Assembly: GCA_910577295.1 (NCBI GenBank) | Contig: CAJTLS010000004.1 | Location: forward strand, 65,913-129,912 | DNA: 64,000 nucleotides | Source: an uncultured Eubacterium sp. | Lineage (GTDB): Bacteria; Bacillota; Clostridia; Lachnospirales; Lachnospiraceae | Direction of reading: 5' to 3' | Program-made: the position numbers and the translations under genes | Notes under the pieces: model-generated | What the model was told of the DNA's origin: nothing | The model's database searches: none | The model's input: the letters and a program-made list of their open reading frames with translations, nothing else | Shown: one piece after another, positions 1 to 8,055 of the stretch | How positions within the stretch are numbered: the first letter of the stretch is position 1 | Layout of the letters: every line of letters starts with the position of its first letter

Positions 1-333
1 GTTAAGAAAGGCGTCAGGTCTTTGGATAAGGGAGGAAAATCTCTTGTGAAGGCATCCGGTAAACTGGTGACGGGAGTAAATAAACTCACAACGGCAAGCG
101 GTGAACTCAATCGCGGCAGTAATAAGTTATCGGAAGGAGCATCCGAATTTAACCGTGAGGGCATCGAAGAAATCAATCGTATTTATGAGGATGATATGAA
201 AGTATTTCTTGACCGCTTAAAGGCAATCCGTCAGGCTGGTAAGGCGTATAAGAGTTTTAGCGGCGTTGCCGGAGGCATGGACGGAGATGTGAAGTTTGTC
301 ATTGAGACGGAAGAAATTTCAAAGGAAGAGTAA
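1..333 (+). CDS. C-terminal fragment of a heptad-repeat (xLxxG) membrane/transport protein
   Basis: The reading frame is open from the first base, so the gene starts outside the window and only about 110 C-terminal residues are seen. They carry repeated Leu/Gly heptads (GKLVTGVNKL, GELNRGSNKL, SEGASEF), followed by a helical stretch and a conserved-looking tail (KAYKSFSGVAGGMDGDVKF). Such xxxLxxG repeats occur in large extracytoplasmic regions of YhgE/Pip-type and MMPL/RND-type membrane proteins of Firmicutes. No membrane segment remains in the visible part, so the exact family is not decided. The TetR gene follows after about 30 bases and is probably co-transcribed, suggesting a TetR-controlled exporter. 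Confidence 0.55.
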   Translation, partial: VKKGVRSLDKGGKSLVKASGKLVTGVNKLTTASGELNRGSNKLSEGASEFNREGIEEINRIYEDDMKVFLDRLKAIRQAGKAYKSFSGVAGGMDGDVKFVIETEEISKEE

Positions 334-365
334 GCCTGACGGGAGAAGGAAAGGTGGATGTATGT

Positions 366-980
366 ATGGGCAAATTAGATGAAAAGAAAAAACAGAAAAG
401 AGATTCTCTTCTCGCGGCGGCGTTTGCCCTGTTTACGGAAAAGGGAATCAACGATACGTCGATTTCCGACATCGCCAATGAGGCGAAAATGGCAAAAGGA
501 ACATTTTATCTGTATTTTCGGGATAAATTTGATATTCGGGACAATTTGATTGCCTCGAAAGCGACCGAATTGTTTTTACAGGCAACAGAGGAGATGAGGC
601 ACAAGAAACTGCCGACACTGGAGGAACAGGTAATTTATCTGGCGGATGCAATTATTAACCGATTAAATGAAAATAAAATGCTGCTGCGGTTTATCGCCAA
701 AAATCTTAGCTGGGGTGTGTTCCGGAACGCTCTGTTGTTAGAGGAAGAGAATGACGGTCTTTGTTTTTACGAGGCATATGAGACGATGCTTGCCGAATCC
801 GGACGGAAATTTCGCAATCCGGAATTGATGTTATACATGATTGTTGAGTTCGTCAATTCTACCTGCCATAATGTCATTCTGATGCAGGAACCGGTCACTT
901 TGGAAGAATTGAAACCCGAATTATATGGCGCGATTGAAGATATTATCCACCGTCAGGAAATGGATGAAAATATGCGGTAA
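366..980 (+). CDS. TetR/AcrR family transcriptional regulator
   Basis: This is a DNA-binding repressor of about 204 residues. The N-terminal helix-turn-helix is typical of the family (ALFTEKGINDTSISDIANEA, then KGTFYLYFRDK) within residues 15-60. The C-terminal ligand-binding half is helical and not specific. The ATG at 366 is preferred because GGTGG at 353-357 sits 8 bases upstream. An in-frame GTG at 354 is an alternative. It follows the heptad-repeat membrane protein and precedes a multi-ABC-exporter cluster whose promoter is overlapped by a perfect inverted repeat (1061-1094), the most likely binding site. The ligand is unknown; the neighbours suggest that it senses a toxic or exported compound. 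Family call is sure; target is inferred. Confidence 0.9.
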   Translation: MGKLDEKKKQKRDSLLAAAFALFTEKGINDTSISDIANEAKMAKGTFYLYFRDKFDIRDNLIASKATELFLQATEEMRHKKLPTLEEQVIYLADAIINRLNENKMLLRFIAKNLSWGVFRNALLLEEENDGLCFYEAYETMLAESGRKFRNPELMLYMIVEFVNSTCHNVILMQEPVTLEELKPELYGAIEDIIHRQEMDENMR

Positions 981-1003
981 TTTGCCATGAAAAATCAATC
1001 CAA

Positions 1004-1030
1004 TAGCCCAATAGGCTAATTTAGTTTTTT
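1004..1030 (+). terminator. Weak terminator-like hairpin after the TetR gene
   Basis: TAGCC (1004-1008) pairs with GGCTA (1014-1018) over a 5-base loop, followed by a T-rich run ending in six T at 1025-1030. A wider stem also exists: TCAATCCAA (995-1003) against TTGGATTGA (1029-1037), which reaches into the -35 box of the next promoter. The short stem makes termination only probable. Confidence 0.4.
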
Positions 1031-1033
1031 GGA

Positions 1034-1062
1034 TTGACAATAGAATACAGATTTGGTATAGT
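1034..1062 (+). promoter_or_regulatory. Sigma-A promoter of the ABC exporter cluster
   Basis: TTGACA at 1034-1039 and TATAGT at 1057-1062 are separated by exactly 17 bases. It lies 118 bases before the chosen start of the first ABC gene. The inverted repeat at 1061-1094 begins in the -10 box, so a repressor bound there should block transcription start. Confidence 0.8.
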
Positions 1063-1094
1063 CAGAGTACTTTTGGTAACGGAAGTACTCTGAC
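1061..1094 (+). promoter_or_regulatory. Perfect inverted repeat, candidate TetR operator
   Basis: GTCAGAGTACTT (1061-1072) is the exact reverse complement of AAGTACTCTGAC (1083-1094), with a 10-base spacer. It begins within the -10 box and covers the presumed transcription start of the exporter cluster, directly downstream of a TetR gene. TetR-family dimers bind inverted repeats in such positions. The assignment to this regulator is inferred. It could also form an RNA hairpin in the leader. Confidence 0.65.
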
Positions 1095-1179
1095 TGCATT
1101 TATGCGGGCGAAACGGCGAAGCGTGGCGCCCGGAGTTGCGCAGAGGCGGGGTGAGGAAGAGATGGAGGGAGGACGGAAC

Positions 1180-3546
1180 ATGAAGAAAAATCAATTGCCG
1201 GACAGAGTTCTCGTCATGTTAAAAAAATATAGTATAGAGAAAGCGGATATTTTGGATGTTTGTCCGGTCGATTTATCTTTTACCAGTGAATACATAAGCG
1301 GGTATGTATTTTTGACAGCGAAAGTACTCGGTGTGGTGACGAGCGAACCGATTGGCAATCGAACGAGATATTTTCGTGGAACGAAAACGCAGGATATGGT
1401 CTATGGGGAAGACACGTTGGAGTATGCGTTTCGTCTTCTGTCGCTTGAGGAAACTGCCCATATGCGTGTGGAGCGTCAAATCGCGACGAATCTTGTTACG
1501 GTAGAACATAATGGCGTGCCGGAACGGGTAGCCGCATTGACAAACTTATATTTGGAGCAGATGAATTTGTTCCTCAAAAGCTATAACAAAATAAAAAATT
1601 ATCCGAATGAGGTGGACGAGGTAGAATCGTCGGCGGACATTCAGGAAGAAAAAGCGGAATATTGTCCGAAATGCGGAACGATGTATCCCGACCCGAAGCG
1701 GAAGATATGTCCGAAATGTATGAATAAGCGTTCGATTTTTTCGCGGACGATGAAATATTTTTTCCGCTACCGGTGGAAATTTGTACTGCTCTTTTTGTGT
1801 TATTTTATCTCGGCAGCACTGAATCTTGTCTGGCCGTATTTAAGCGGTACGATTTTGTATGATAAGATACTGGCAAAGAATCCAGAATTTTATCATTTCT
1901 TCGGCATCGGGAAGTATGTGTGGGCGCTTATTCTTCTCGTCCTTGTCATGCTTGTCTCCAAACTTGTACAGCAGGCGGTGGCAATGCTGCAGGGGACGCT
2001 GATGGCGCAAGTAGTGGCGGCTACAATCCGCGACTTAAAACAGGATGTTTTTGCTTCGATGGGTCGTCTGTCAATCGGATTTTTTACGAGCAAGCAGACC
2101 GGAAGCCTGATGACACGCGTGTTGAGTGACGCAGAGCGCGTGACCGCATTTTTTCTGGATGGCTTTCCTTACATATTTGTTCATGGATTCACAATTATTG
2201 CTACTTATATCGTGATGTTCCGGCTCAATTGGCAACTGGCTCTTGTCGCCAGCATTTTGTTACCGCTGCTCGTTATTATGAGCGTTAAGCTGAAACCGAA
2301 ACTGTGGAGTCTGTTTGGCAGGAGGCATCGCGCGGAGCGAAGTGTGAACAGCAAAGTGAATGATAATCTGACGGGAGCGCGCGTAGTAAAGGCTTTCGGA
2401 CAGCAGGAGCTGGAAAACGAACGTTTTGTGTCGCCAAACGAGCGGGTCAAAGATGCGGAAATTCGTATTGTCAAATACAACAACCGATTTACGATACTGT
2501 ATAACCTCGTACAGGAAATTTCCAATATATGGGTATGGATTTTAGGGGTTATCCTGCTGCTCGGTACCGGAAGTGTGGAACTCGGCGTATTAATTACGTT
2601 TGTCGGTTATGTCGGACAATTAAACGGGCCGATGAATTTCTTTTCACGGGTATTCCATATGTGGTCGGACAGCATTAACTCCGCACAGCGTATGTTTGAA
2701 ATTATGGACGCCGTTCCTGAGATTCAGGAAGCGGACAATCCGATTGCGTTAAAGGAGCCGAAAGGGGAAATACAGTTAGCGAATGTGACCTTTGGCTATG
2801 ATACGAATAATCCGGTTTTAAAAGACATCAGTATGCATGTTAAGCCGGGCGAAATGCTGGGAATTGTCGGCCGTTCCGGCGCCGGAAAGACGACTCTTGT
2901 CAATCTTATTTCCCGTTTATACGATGTCAATGAGGGAACGATTTCCATTGATGGCATTGATGTAAGGGAACTGGCTTTTCATGATTTGCGCAGGAATGTG
3001 GCGATGGTATCGCAGGATACTTATATCTTTATGGGAACCGTGGCGGACAACATCGCCTATGCGAATCCGGAGGCTACGAGAGGCGATATTATACAGGCGG
3101 CAATACTTGCGAGCGCACATGAATTTATTTCCAATATGCCGGATGCGTATGATACGGTCATCGGCGCTTCGGGAAAAGATTTGTCAGGCGGTGAAAAACA
3201 GCGTATCTCTATTGCAAGGGCGATTTTGGCCAATCCTAAAATACTGATTTTGGATGAGGCAACTGCCAGCGTCGATACGGAGACGGAAAAGGCGATACAG
3301 CAGTCTCTGCAATACTTAGTACAGGGGCGGACAACTTTGTCGATTGCCCATCGTTTGTCAACGCTGCGGGACGCCGACCGCTTAGTTGTTATCGACGATG
3401 GAAAAATTGTCGAAGAGGGTACGCAGCCGGAGTTGGAAGCTAAGAGAGGAATTTATTTTAAGCTGATGGAATTACAGACGAAATCCTTAGCCTTAAAAAG
3501 CGATTTGGCCGGGGAGATGACGGGAGGTAGTGAAAATGAAAGATAA
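1180..3546 (+). CDS. ABC half-exporter with N-terminal PH-like region and zinc ribbon (DUF1854-associated)
   Basis: This 788-residue protein is a fused membrane-plus-ATPase exporter subunit. Residues 1-160 form a cytosolic N-terminal extension that may be PH-like. A zinc ribbon follows (CPKC at 162-165 and 177-180), then a six-helix transmembrane domain (about 195-500) and an ATPase domain. The ATPase has Walker A GRSGAGKT (from 564), signature LSGGEKQ (from 668), Walker B ILILDEA (from 688) and H-loop His724, all canonical. The start at 1180 has GGAGG 7-11 bases upstream; an in-frame ATG at 1102 would add 26 Arg-rich residues without a clear ribosome site. The gene overlaps the DUF1854 gene by 11 bases. 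Exporters paired with DUF1854 are known from proteobacterial cyanophycin gene neighbourhoods; the substrate here is unknown. Confidence 0.85.
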   Translation: MKKNQLPDRVLVMLKKYSIEKADILDVCPVDLSFTSEYISGYVFLTAKVLGVVTSEPIGNRTRYFRGTKTQDMVYGEDTLEYAFRLLSLEETAHMRVERQIATNLVTVEHNGVPERVAALTNLYLEQMNLFLKSYNKIKNYPNEVDEVESSADIQEEKAEYCPKCGTMYPDPKRKICPKCMNKRSIFSRTMKYFFRYRWKFVLLFLCYFISAALNLVWPYLSGTILYDKILAKNPEFYHFFGIGKYVWALILLVLVMLVSKLVQQAVAMLQGTLMAQVVAATIRDLKQDVFASMGRLSIGFFTSKQTGSLMTRVLSDAERVTAFFLDGFPYIFVHGFTIIATYIVMFRLNWQLALVASILLPLLVIMSVKLKPKLWSLFGRRHRAERSVNSKVNDNLTGARVVKAFGQQELENERFVSPNERVKDAEIRIVKYNNRFTILYNLVQEISNIWVWILGVILLLGTGSVELGVLITFVGYVGQLNGPMNFFSRVFHMWSDSINSAQRMFEIMDAVPEIQEADNPIALKEPKGEIQLANVTFGYDTNNPVLKDISMHVKPGEMLGIVGRSGAGKTTLVNLISRLYDVNEGTISIDGIDVRELAFHDLRRNVAMVSQDTYIFMGTVADNIAYANPEATRGDIIQAAILASAHEFISNMPDAYDTVIGASGKDLSGGEKQRISIARAILANPKILILDEATASVDTETEKAIQQSLQYLVQGRTTLSIAHRLSTLRDADRLVVIDDGKIVEEGTQPELEAKRGIYFKLMELQTKSLALKSDLAGEMTGGSENER

Positions 3547-4078
3547 TGCGACAATTCTTCAGATGGAGCAGGAGGTCGGGGAAATGACTTCCCTGCACTA
3601 TCTCACGAAAGAAAATGCGGTTTTCTCCCGAACAGAGGGAGGATTTGTGCGTTTGGAATATGATGGCAAAATATGGGAGCGGATACAGGTGATTCGCCTG
3701 TTCCCGTTTACGGAGCCGGAACAATTTATTTCCATTCGTACGGTGGAGGAGCGCTCGAAAGAGATAGGCGTTATCGCTAATCTCAAAGAGATGGGTAAGG
3801 AAACAAGAGAGATGTTGGAAGAGCAGTTGAATTTGCATTATTTTACTCCGGTAATTGAAAAAATTATTGATATTAAAGACGAATATGGCTATGCCTATTT
3901 TTATGTTTTGACTGACCGCGGAGAATGCCGATTTACGATTAATATGGGAGGGAACGCGGTAGTCCGTCTGTCCGACAGCCGTCTGCTGATTACGGATTTG
4001 GATGAGAACCGTTTTGAGATTCGTGATGTTTTTGCCCTGACACAAAAGGAGCAGCGCAAATTGGACTTGTTCTTATAG
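3536..4078 (+). CDS. DUF1854 family protein
   Basis: This is a small cytosolic protein of 180 residues that I recognise as DUF1854. Recognisable stretches are the acidic RLEYDGKIWERIQVIRLFPF region, IRTVEERSKEIGVIANL, and a C-terminal half of beta strands (YVLTDRGECRF, SRLLITDLDENRFEI). There is no signal peptide or membrane segment. GGGAGGT (3522-3528) sets the ATG at 3536. It sits between two ABC half-exporters that both carry zinc ribbons, overlapping the first by 11 bases. The same ABC-DUF1854-ABC order is known in other bacteria, which suggests an accessory or adaptor subunit of one transporter. The biochemical function is unknown. Confidence 0.8.
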   Translation: MKDNATILQMEQEVGEMTSLHYLTKENAVFSRTEGGFVRLEYDGKIWERIQVIRLFPFTEPEQFISIRTVEERSKEIGVIANLKEMGKETREMLEEQLNLHYFTPVIEKIIDIKDEYGYAYFYVLTDRGECRFTINMGGNAVVRLSDSRLLITDLDENRFEIRDVFALTQKEQRKLDLFL

Positions 4079-4112
4079 GAGTGATAGGTAAACTTCGGAA
4101 GGGAGGGATAGT

Positions 4113-6308
4113 ATGATATTAAAATATGAGTTGCCGAAAGAGATAGAGGAGCAAATCGTTTTTGGAAAAGAAGAGAGGCTGTACTATGCGGTTCCATTTG
4201 ATATTGCGGAAGATGGCAGCTGGTTAGCGGACTCCTATTTTGTAGTGACGACAAAACGGCTGCTTTTGTTTCGTTCAGGAAGACTGGCGAAAACATATGA
4301 AATTGCCAAATGCCGTCACGTCAAAGCAGAAGCCAAAATCGGAGGAGGCATTCTCGTACTCGAATACGAGGGAGTGATGCAGTATGTCGTTCATTATTCG
4401 GCAAAACATTTATCTCGTTATGCTTATGTTGCCAGAGGTATTCACATTTTGACGCAGGGGCGGAAAGAAGAGGTTGTCAGTTCGGAGTATGAAAAGATAT
4501 GTCCAGATTGCGGACGGGCGATACCCGGAACAAGATATTGTCCTCACTGCTCCAAAGAGGGCGGTTTTTGGCGCACGTTCCTAAAAATGGCGCGTCCGTA
4601 TAAGAAAAGATTTTACGGTATCATTGTCCTGATGGTAATGGCGGCGGTTGTGACGCTTCTCAATCCTGAAGTGCAGAAACGTCTGGTGGATGATGTACTG
4701 ACGAAAGGAAACGGGGGAATTGGTGTTGCCTTTACCTGCCTTGGTATTATGTTTGCCCTCAGTGTGGGAATTGTCGTTATTAATATTCTAAAAAGTTACT
4801 ATTGTACCGTATTGGGAGCAACGATTTCCAAAGATTTACGGGAACAGTTATTTGCCAAAATACAAATTCTTTCACTCAGTTTCATTAATGACCGCCGTCC
4901 GGGTGAATTGATGAATCGGATTATGTATGATACAAGACGGATACGCGATTTTATGGAGCGGACATTTTGCAATATGTTCACGGTATGTTTCATTTTTCTG
5001 TGCGACATGATTTTTATGCTTGTCCTCAATGTCAAACTGGCGTTACTCACGTTTATTTTCATACCGCTGGCAGTTTTTACGACTTATGCATTCCGTAAAA
5101 ATATTCATCGGCGTTTTCATCTGCAAATGAAAAAGGATGATGATGTCAACAGCAATCTGCAAGATGTAATATCCGGTATGCGTGTCGTGAAGTCCTATGG
5201 AAAGGAAGAGGCGGAACGCGAAAAGTTTGACCATCTTGCGGAGGAGTACTGTCGTGTTCAGACGAGAAACGAAGTGTTTTGGGCAGTTTTTATGCCGATG
5301 GTCAGCTTACTTATGGGAGCGGGGGTTTTTCTCGTCATCTACTTTGGTGGTCTGGATGTCTTTAAAGGAGTGATGACAACAGGGGAACTGCTGCAGTTTG
5401 TCACCTATACACAGCTCTTATATATGTATCTGAACTGGATGACAAGCATGCCGAGAGAGTTGATGGGCCTTATCAGCAGTATGGAAAGAATTAACGATGT
5501 ATTGGCGCAGGAGCCTTTTATCGAAGACGTGGAAAAGCCGATAGAATTGGATTTACAGGGAGAGATAGAGTTTCGTCACGCAACGTTCGGTTACAAATCG
5601 TATCAACCGGTGTTGGAAGATTTGAATTTGTCTATCCGTAAAGGGGAGATGATTGGCATTGTTGGAGCATCGGGAACCGGGAAATCGACGCTAATCAACC
5701 TGATTATGCGTCTCTATGAAGTAGACGACGGTCATTTGCTCATCGACGGACACGATATTAAGGAAATTAAGTCCGATAAATTCCACACGCAAATTGGCGT
5801 TGTGTTACAGGAGACATTCCTTTTTTCCGGAACGATTTTGAACAATATCCGTTTTTCGCAGCCGGATGCTTCTTATGAAGAGGTAATCTTGGCGGCTAAG
5901 ATGGCAAATGCACATGAATTTATATCAAAGACGCCGGATGGATATAATACTTACGTCGGTGAGAAAGGGTTTAGTTTGTCCGGTGGAGAGCGCCAGCGTA
6001 TCGCAATCGCACGTGCCATTTTGAATAAACCGAAACTGCTGATTTTAGATGAGGCGACAGCAAGTCTTGACACGGAGAGTGAATTTATGATACAACAAGC
6101 ATTGGAGAGATTGACAAATGGCCGTACAACCTTTGCGATTGCCCACCGTCTGTCAACATTACAAAATGCTGACCGCCTGATTGTCATTGACGGACATCAG
6201 ATTGCCGAGATTGGCTCTCATGAGGAATTACTGGCAAAGAAAGGAATGTATTACCGACTGGTGAAAGCGCAGTTGGAAATGCAGCGTGGTGAGGTGGCGG
6301 GTGTCTGA
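4113..6308 (+). CDS. ABC half-exporter with PH-like domain and zinc ribbon (DUF1854-associated)
   Basis: This 731-residue protein partners the upstream ABC subunit. Residues 1-125 look like a bacterial PH-like domain (YFVVTTKRLLLFRSGRLAKT, then ILVLEYEGVMQY). A zinc ribbon follows with CPDC at 130-133 and CPHC at 143-146. The transmembrane domain spans roughly 155-465. The ATPase domain has Walker A GASGTGKST (from 518), LSGGERQ (from 622), LLILDEA (about 643) and IAHRLST, all intact. GGGAGGGATAGT precedes the ATG. The two zinc-ribbon subunits plausibly form a heterodimer with two competent ATP sites, with DUF1854 attached. Substrate unknown. The PH-like call rests on the beta-strand pattern only. 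Confidence 0.83.
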   Translation: MILKYELPKEIEEQIVFGKEERLYYAVPFDIAEDGSWLADSYFVVTTKRLLLFRSGRLAKTYEIAKCRHVKAEAKIGGGILVLEYEGVMQYVVHYSAKHLSRYAYVARGIHILTQGRKEEVVSSEYEKICPDCGRAIPGTRYCPHCSKEGGFWRTFLKMARPYKKRFYGIIVLMVMAAVVTLLNPEVQKRLVDDVLTKGNGGIGVAFTCLGIMFALSVGIVVINILKSYYCTVLGATISKDLREQLFAKIQILSLSFINDRRPGELMNRIMYDTRRIRDFMERTFCNMFTVCFIFLCDMIFMLVLNVKLALLTFIFIPLAVFTTYAFRKNIHRRFHLQMKKDDDVNSNLQDVISGMRVVKSYGKEEAEREKFDHLAEEYCRVQTRNEVFWAVFMPMVSLLMGAGVFLVIYFGGLDVFKGVMTTGELLQFVTYTQLLYMYLNWMTSMPRELMGLISSMERINDVLAQEPFIEDVEKPIELDLQGEIEFRHATFGYKSYQPVLEDLNLSIRKGEMIGIVGASGTGKSTLINLIMRLYEVDDGHLLIDGHDIKEIKSDKFHTQIGVVLQETFLFSGTILNNIRFSQPDASYEEVILAAKMANAHEFISKTPDGYNTYVGEKGFSLSGGERQRIAIARAILNKPKLLILDEATASLDTESEFMIQQALERLTNGRTTFAIAHRLSTLQNADRLIVIDGHQIAEIGSHEELLAKKGMYYRLVKAQLEMQRGEVAGV

Positions 6309-6327
6309 CGGCCCGATGGAGGAAGAC

Positions 6328-8055
6328 ATGAAAAAATTACTGCGTTTTTTAAAAAGTTATCGGAAAGAATCTGTTTTAGCGCCTTTATTTAAACTGCTGG
6401 AAGCCTCGTTTGAATTATTTGTGCCGTTAGTCATGGCGGCGATTATTGATGTGGGAATTGCCGGCAGGGACAGCGGATATATTGTGAAAATGGGCGGCGT
6501 GTTAGTTTTATTGGCGCTTGTCGGTCTGACGGCATCACTGACTGCCCAGTATTTTGCCGCAAAAGCGGCGGTAGGTTTTTCTGCCAAATTAAAACAGGAA
6601 CTATTTGCGCACATACAGAAATTGTCGTTTGGGGATATTGACGAGGTTGGTTCCGCAACGATGATTACCCGTATGACAAGCGATGTCAATCAGGTGCAGG
6701 CCGGAGTAAATCTGGTTCTGCGCCTGTTCCTGCGTTCACCTATTATTGTTTTTGGAGCAATGATAATGGCATTTACCATTGATGTGAAAGCGGCGCTTAT
6801 TTTTGTTGTTGCGATACCGCTTCTGTCGGTCGTCGTTTTTGGCGTCATGCTTTTGAGCATTCCTCTCTATAAAAGAGTGCAGGCTGCTCTGGATTGTCTG
6901 CTCGGCAGAACGAGGGAAAATCTGACGGGAGCCAGAGTTCTTCGTGCGTTTAATAAGCAGAACGAAGAGCAGGATCGTTTTAAAGAGGAAAACCAGCAGC
7001 TCAATAAAATCCAGATGGCAGTAGGACGAATTGCTGCCCTGATGAATCCCATCACGTATATTATTATTAACGGCTCCGTTATCTTTCTTCTCTGGATTGG
7101 CGCAATCCATGTGGACGGCGGCTGGATTACACAGGGAGAGGTTGTCGCACTCGTTAATTATATGTCGCAGATTTTGATAGAACTTGTAAAATTGGCAAAC
7201 CTGATTGTCAATGTAAATAAGGCAGTTGCCTGCGGCAACCGGATTCAGGAAGTTTTCGAGCGGACGTCCGCTCTTGTGGAGTCAGGACATACGGCCAAGG
7301 CCATGACGAAGGCGGATTGGATTGTCGAATTTGACGATGTGTCGCTCGCTTATCCAAATGCGTCGGAGGATTCGCTCTCCCATATTGATTTGAAAGTAAA
7401 GCGGGGGGAGACAATCGGAGTAATCGGCGGTACCGGTTCGGGAAAGACTTCTCTTGTGCACCTGCTCCCGCGTTTCTATGATATTACGGGGGGAACGCTT
7501 TTGATAGACGGACTCTCTGTTGATGAGTGGAAACTTAAAAAGCTGCGGGAAAAAGTAGGGATTGTATTGCAGAAATCGGTTCTCTTCAAGGGAACAATAC
7601 GCAGTAATCTTTTGTGGGGAAAGAAAGACGCTACGGAAGAGGAGATGTGGACTGCCCTGCGGATTGCTCAGGCGGAGGACATTGTAAAGGGAAAGGCCAG
7701 AGGGCTTGACGAACCGGTTGAGCAGGACGGACGCAATTTCTCGGGAGGACAAAAACAGCGCCTTGCCATTGCGCGCGCATTAGTGAGGCGGCCGGAAATA
7801 CTGATTTTGGATGACAGCGCGTCTGCGCTTGACTATGCAACCGACGCAAGGCTGCGGGAAGCTATTCGCAAAGAACTTACCGGAATGACTTTATTTATTG
7901 TATCACAGCGCGCTGCCTCGGTTCGCAATGCCGATACGATTCTTGTGCTGGAAGATGGTCTTGTGGACGGACAGGGAACGCATGATCAGCTCATGGATAG
8001 CTGTGAAGTATATAGGGAAATTTATGAATCCCAATACGGAAAGGGGGCGCGCTAG
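6328..8055 (+). CDS. Heterodimeric multidrug-type ABC exporter subunit with degenerate ATP site
   Basis: This 575-residue membrane-plus-ATPase subunit is of the BmrC/LmrC (YheI) type. It has six predicted membrane helices within about 1-320. Walker A GGTGSGKTS begins at 367 and the signature is FSGGQKQR at about 471. The catalytic Glu after Walker B is Asp496 (LILDDSAS), and the H-loop His is Gln527 (IVSQRAAS). This pattern marks the subunit carrying the non-hydrolytic site in asymmetric heterodimers. The start at 6328 has GGAGGA just upstream; longer GTG/ATG starts at 6286 and 6316 exist. The partner gene begins immediately after the stop codon. Drug or lipid export is likely by family; the true substrate is unknown. 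Confidence 0.87.
   Translation: MKKLLRFLKSYRKESVLAPLFKLLEASFELFVPLVMAAIIDVGIAGRDSGYIVKMGGVLVLLALVGLTASLTAQYFAAKAAVGFSAKLKQELFAHIQKLSFGDIDEVGSATMITRMTSDVNQVQAGVNLVLRLFLRSPIIVFGAMIMAFTIDVKAALIFVVAIPLLSVVVFGVMLLSIPLYKRVQAALDCLLGRTRENLTGARVLRAFNKQNEEQDRFKEENQQLNKIQMAVGRIAALMNPITYIIINGSVIFLLWIGAIHVDGGWITQGEVVALVNYMSQILIELVKLANLIVNVNKAVACGNRIQEVFERTSALVESGHTAKAMTKADWIVEFDDVSLAYPNASEDSLSHIDLKVKRGETIGVIGGTGSGKTSLVHLLPRFYDITGGTLLIDGLSVDEWKLKKLREKVGIVLQKSVLFKGTIRSNLLWGKKDATEEEMWTALRIAQAEDIVKGKARGLDEPVEQDGRNFSGGQKQRLAIARALVRRPEILILDDSASALDYATDARLREAIRKELTGMTLFIVSQRAASVRNADTILVLEDGLVDGQGTHDQLMDSCEVYREIYESQYGKGAR

Noticed and set aside
1102..1179. 26-residue Arg-rich extension of the first ABC exporter
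   Set aside because: It has no good ribosome site, whereas the ATG at 1180 has GGAGG at a good distance.
3458..4045. Minus-strand 195-residue frame opposite the DUF1854 gene
   Set aside because: It is a shadow of the DUF1854 gene, with no ribosome site, and its composition is that of antisense.
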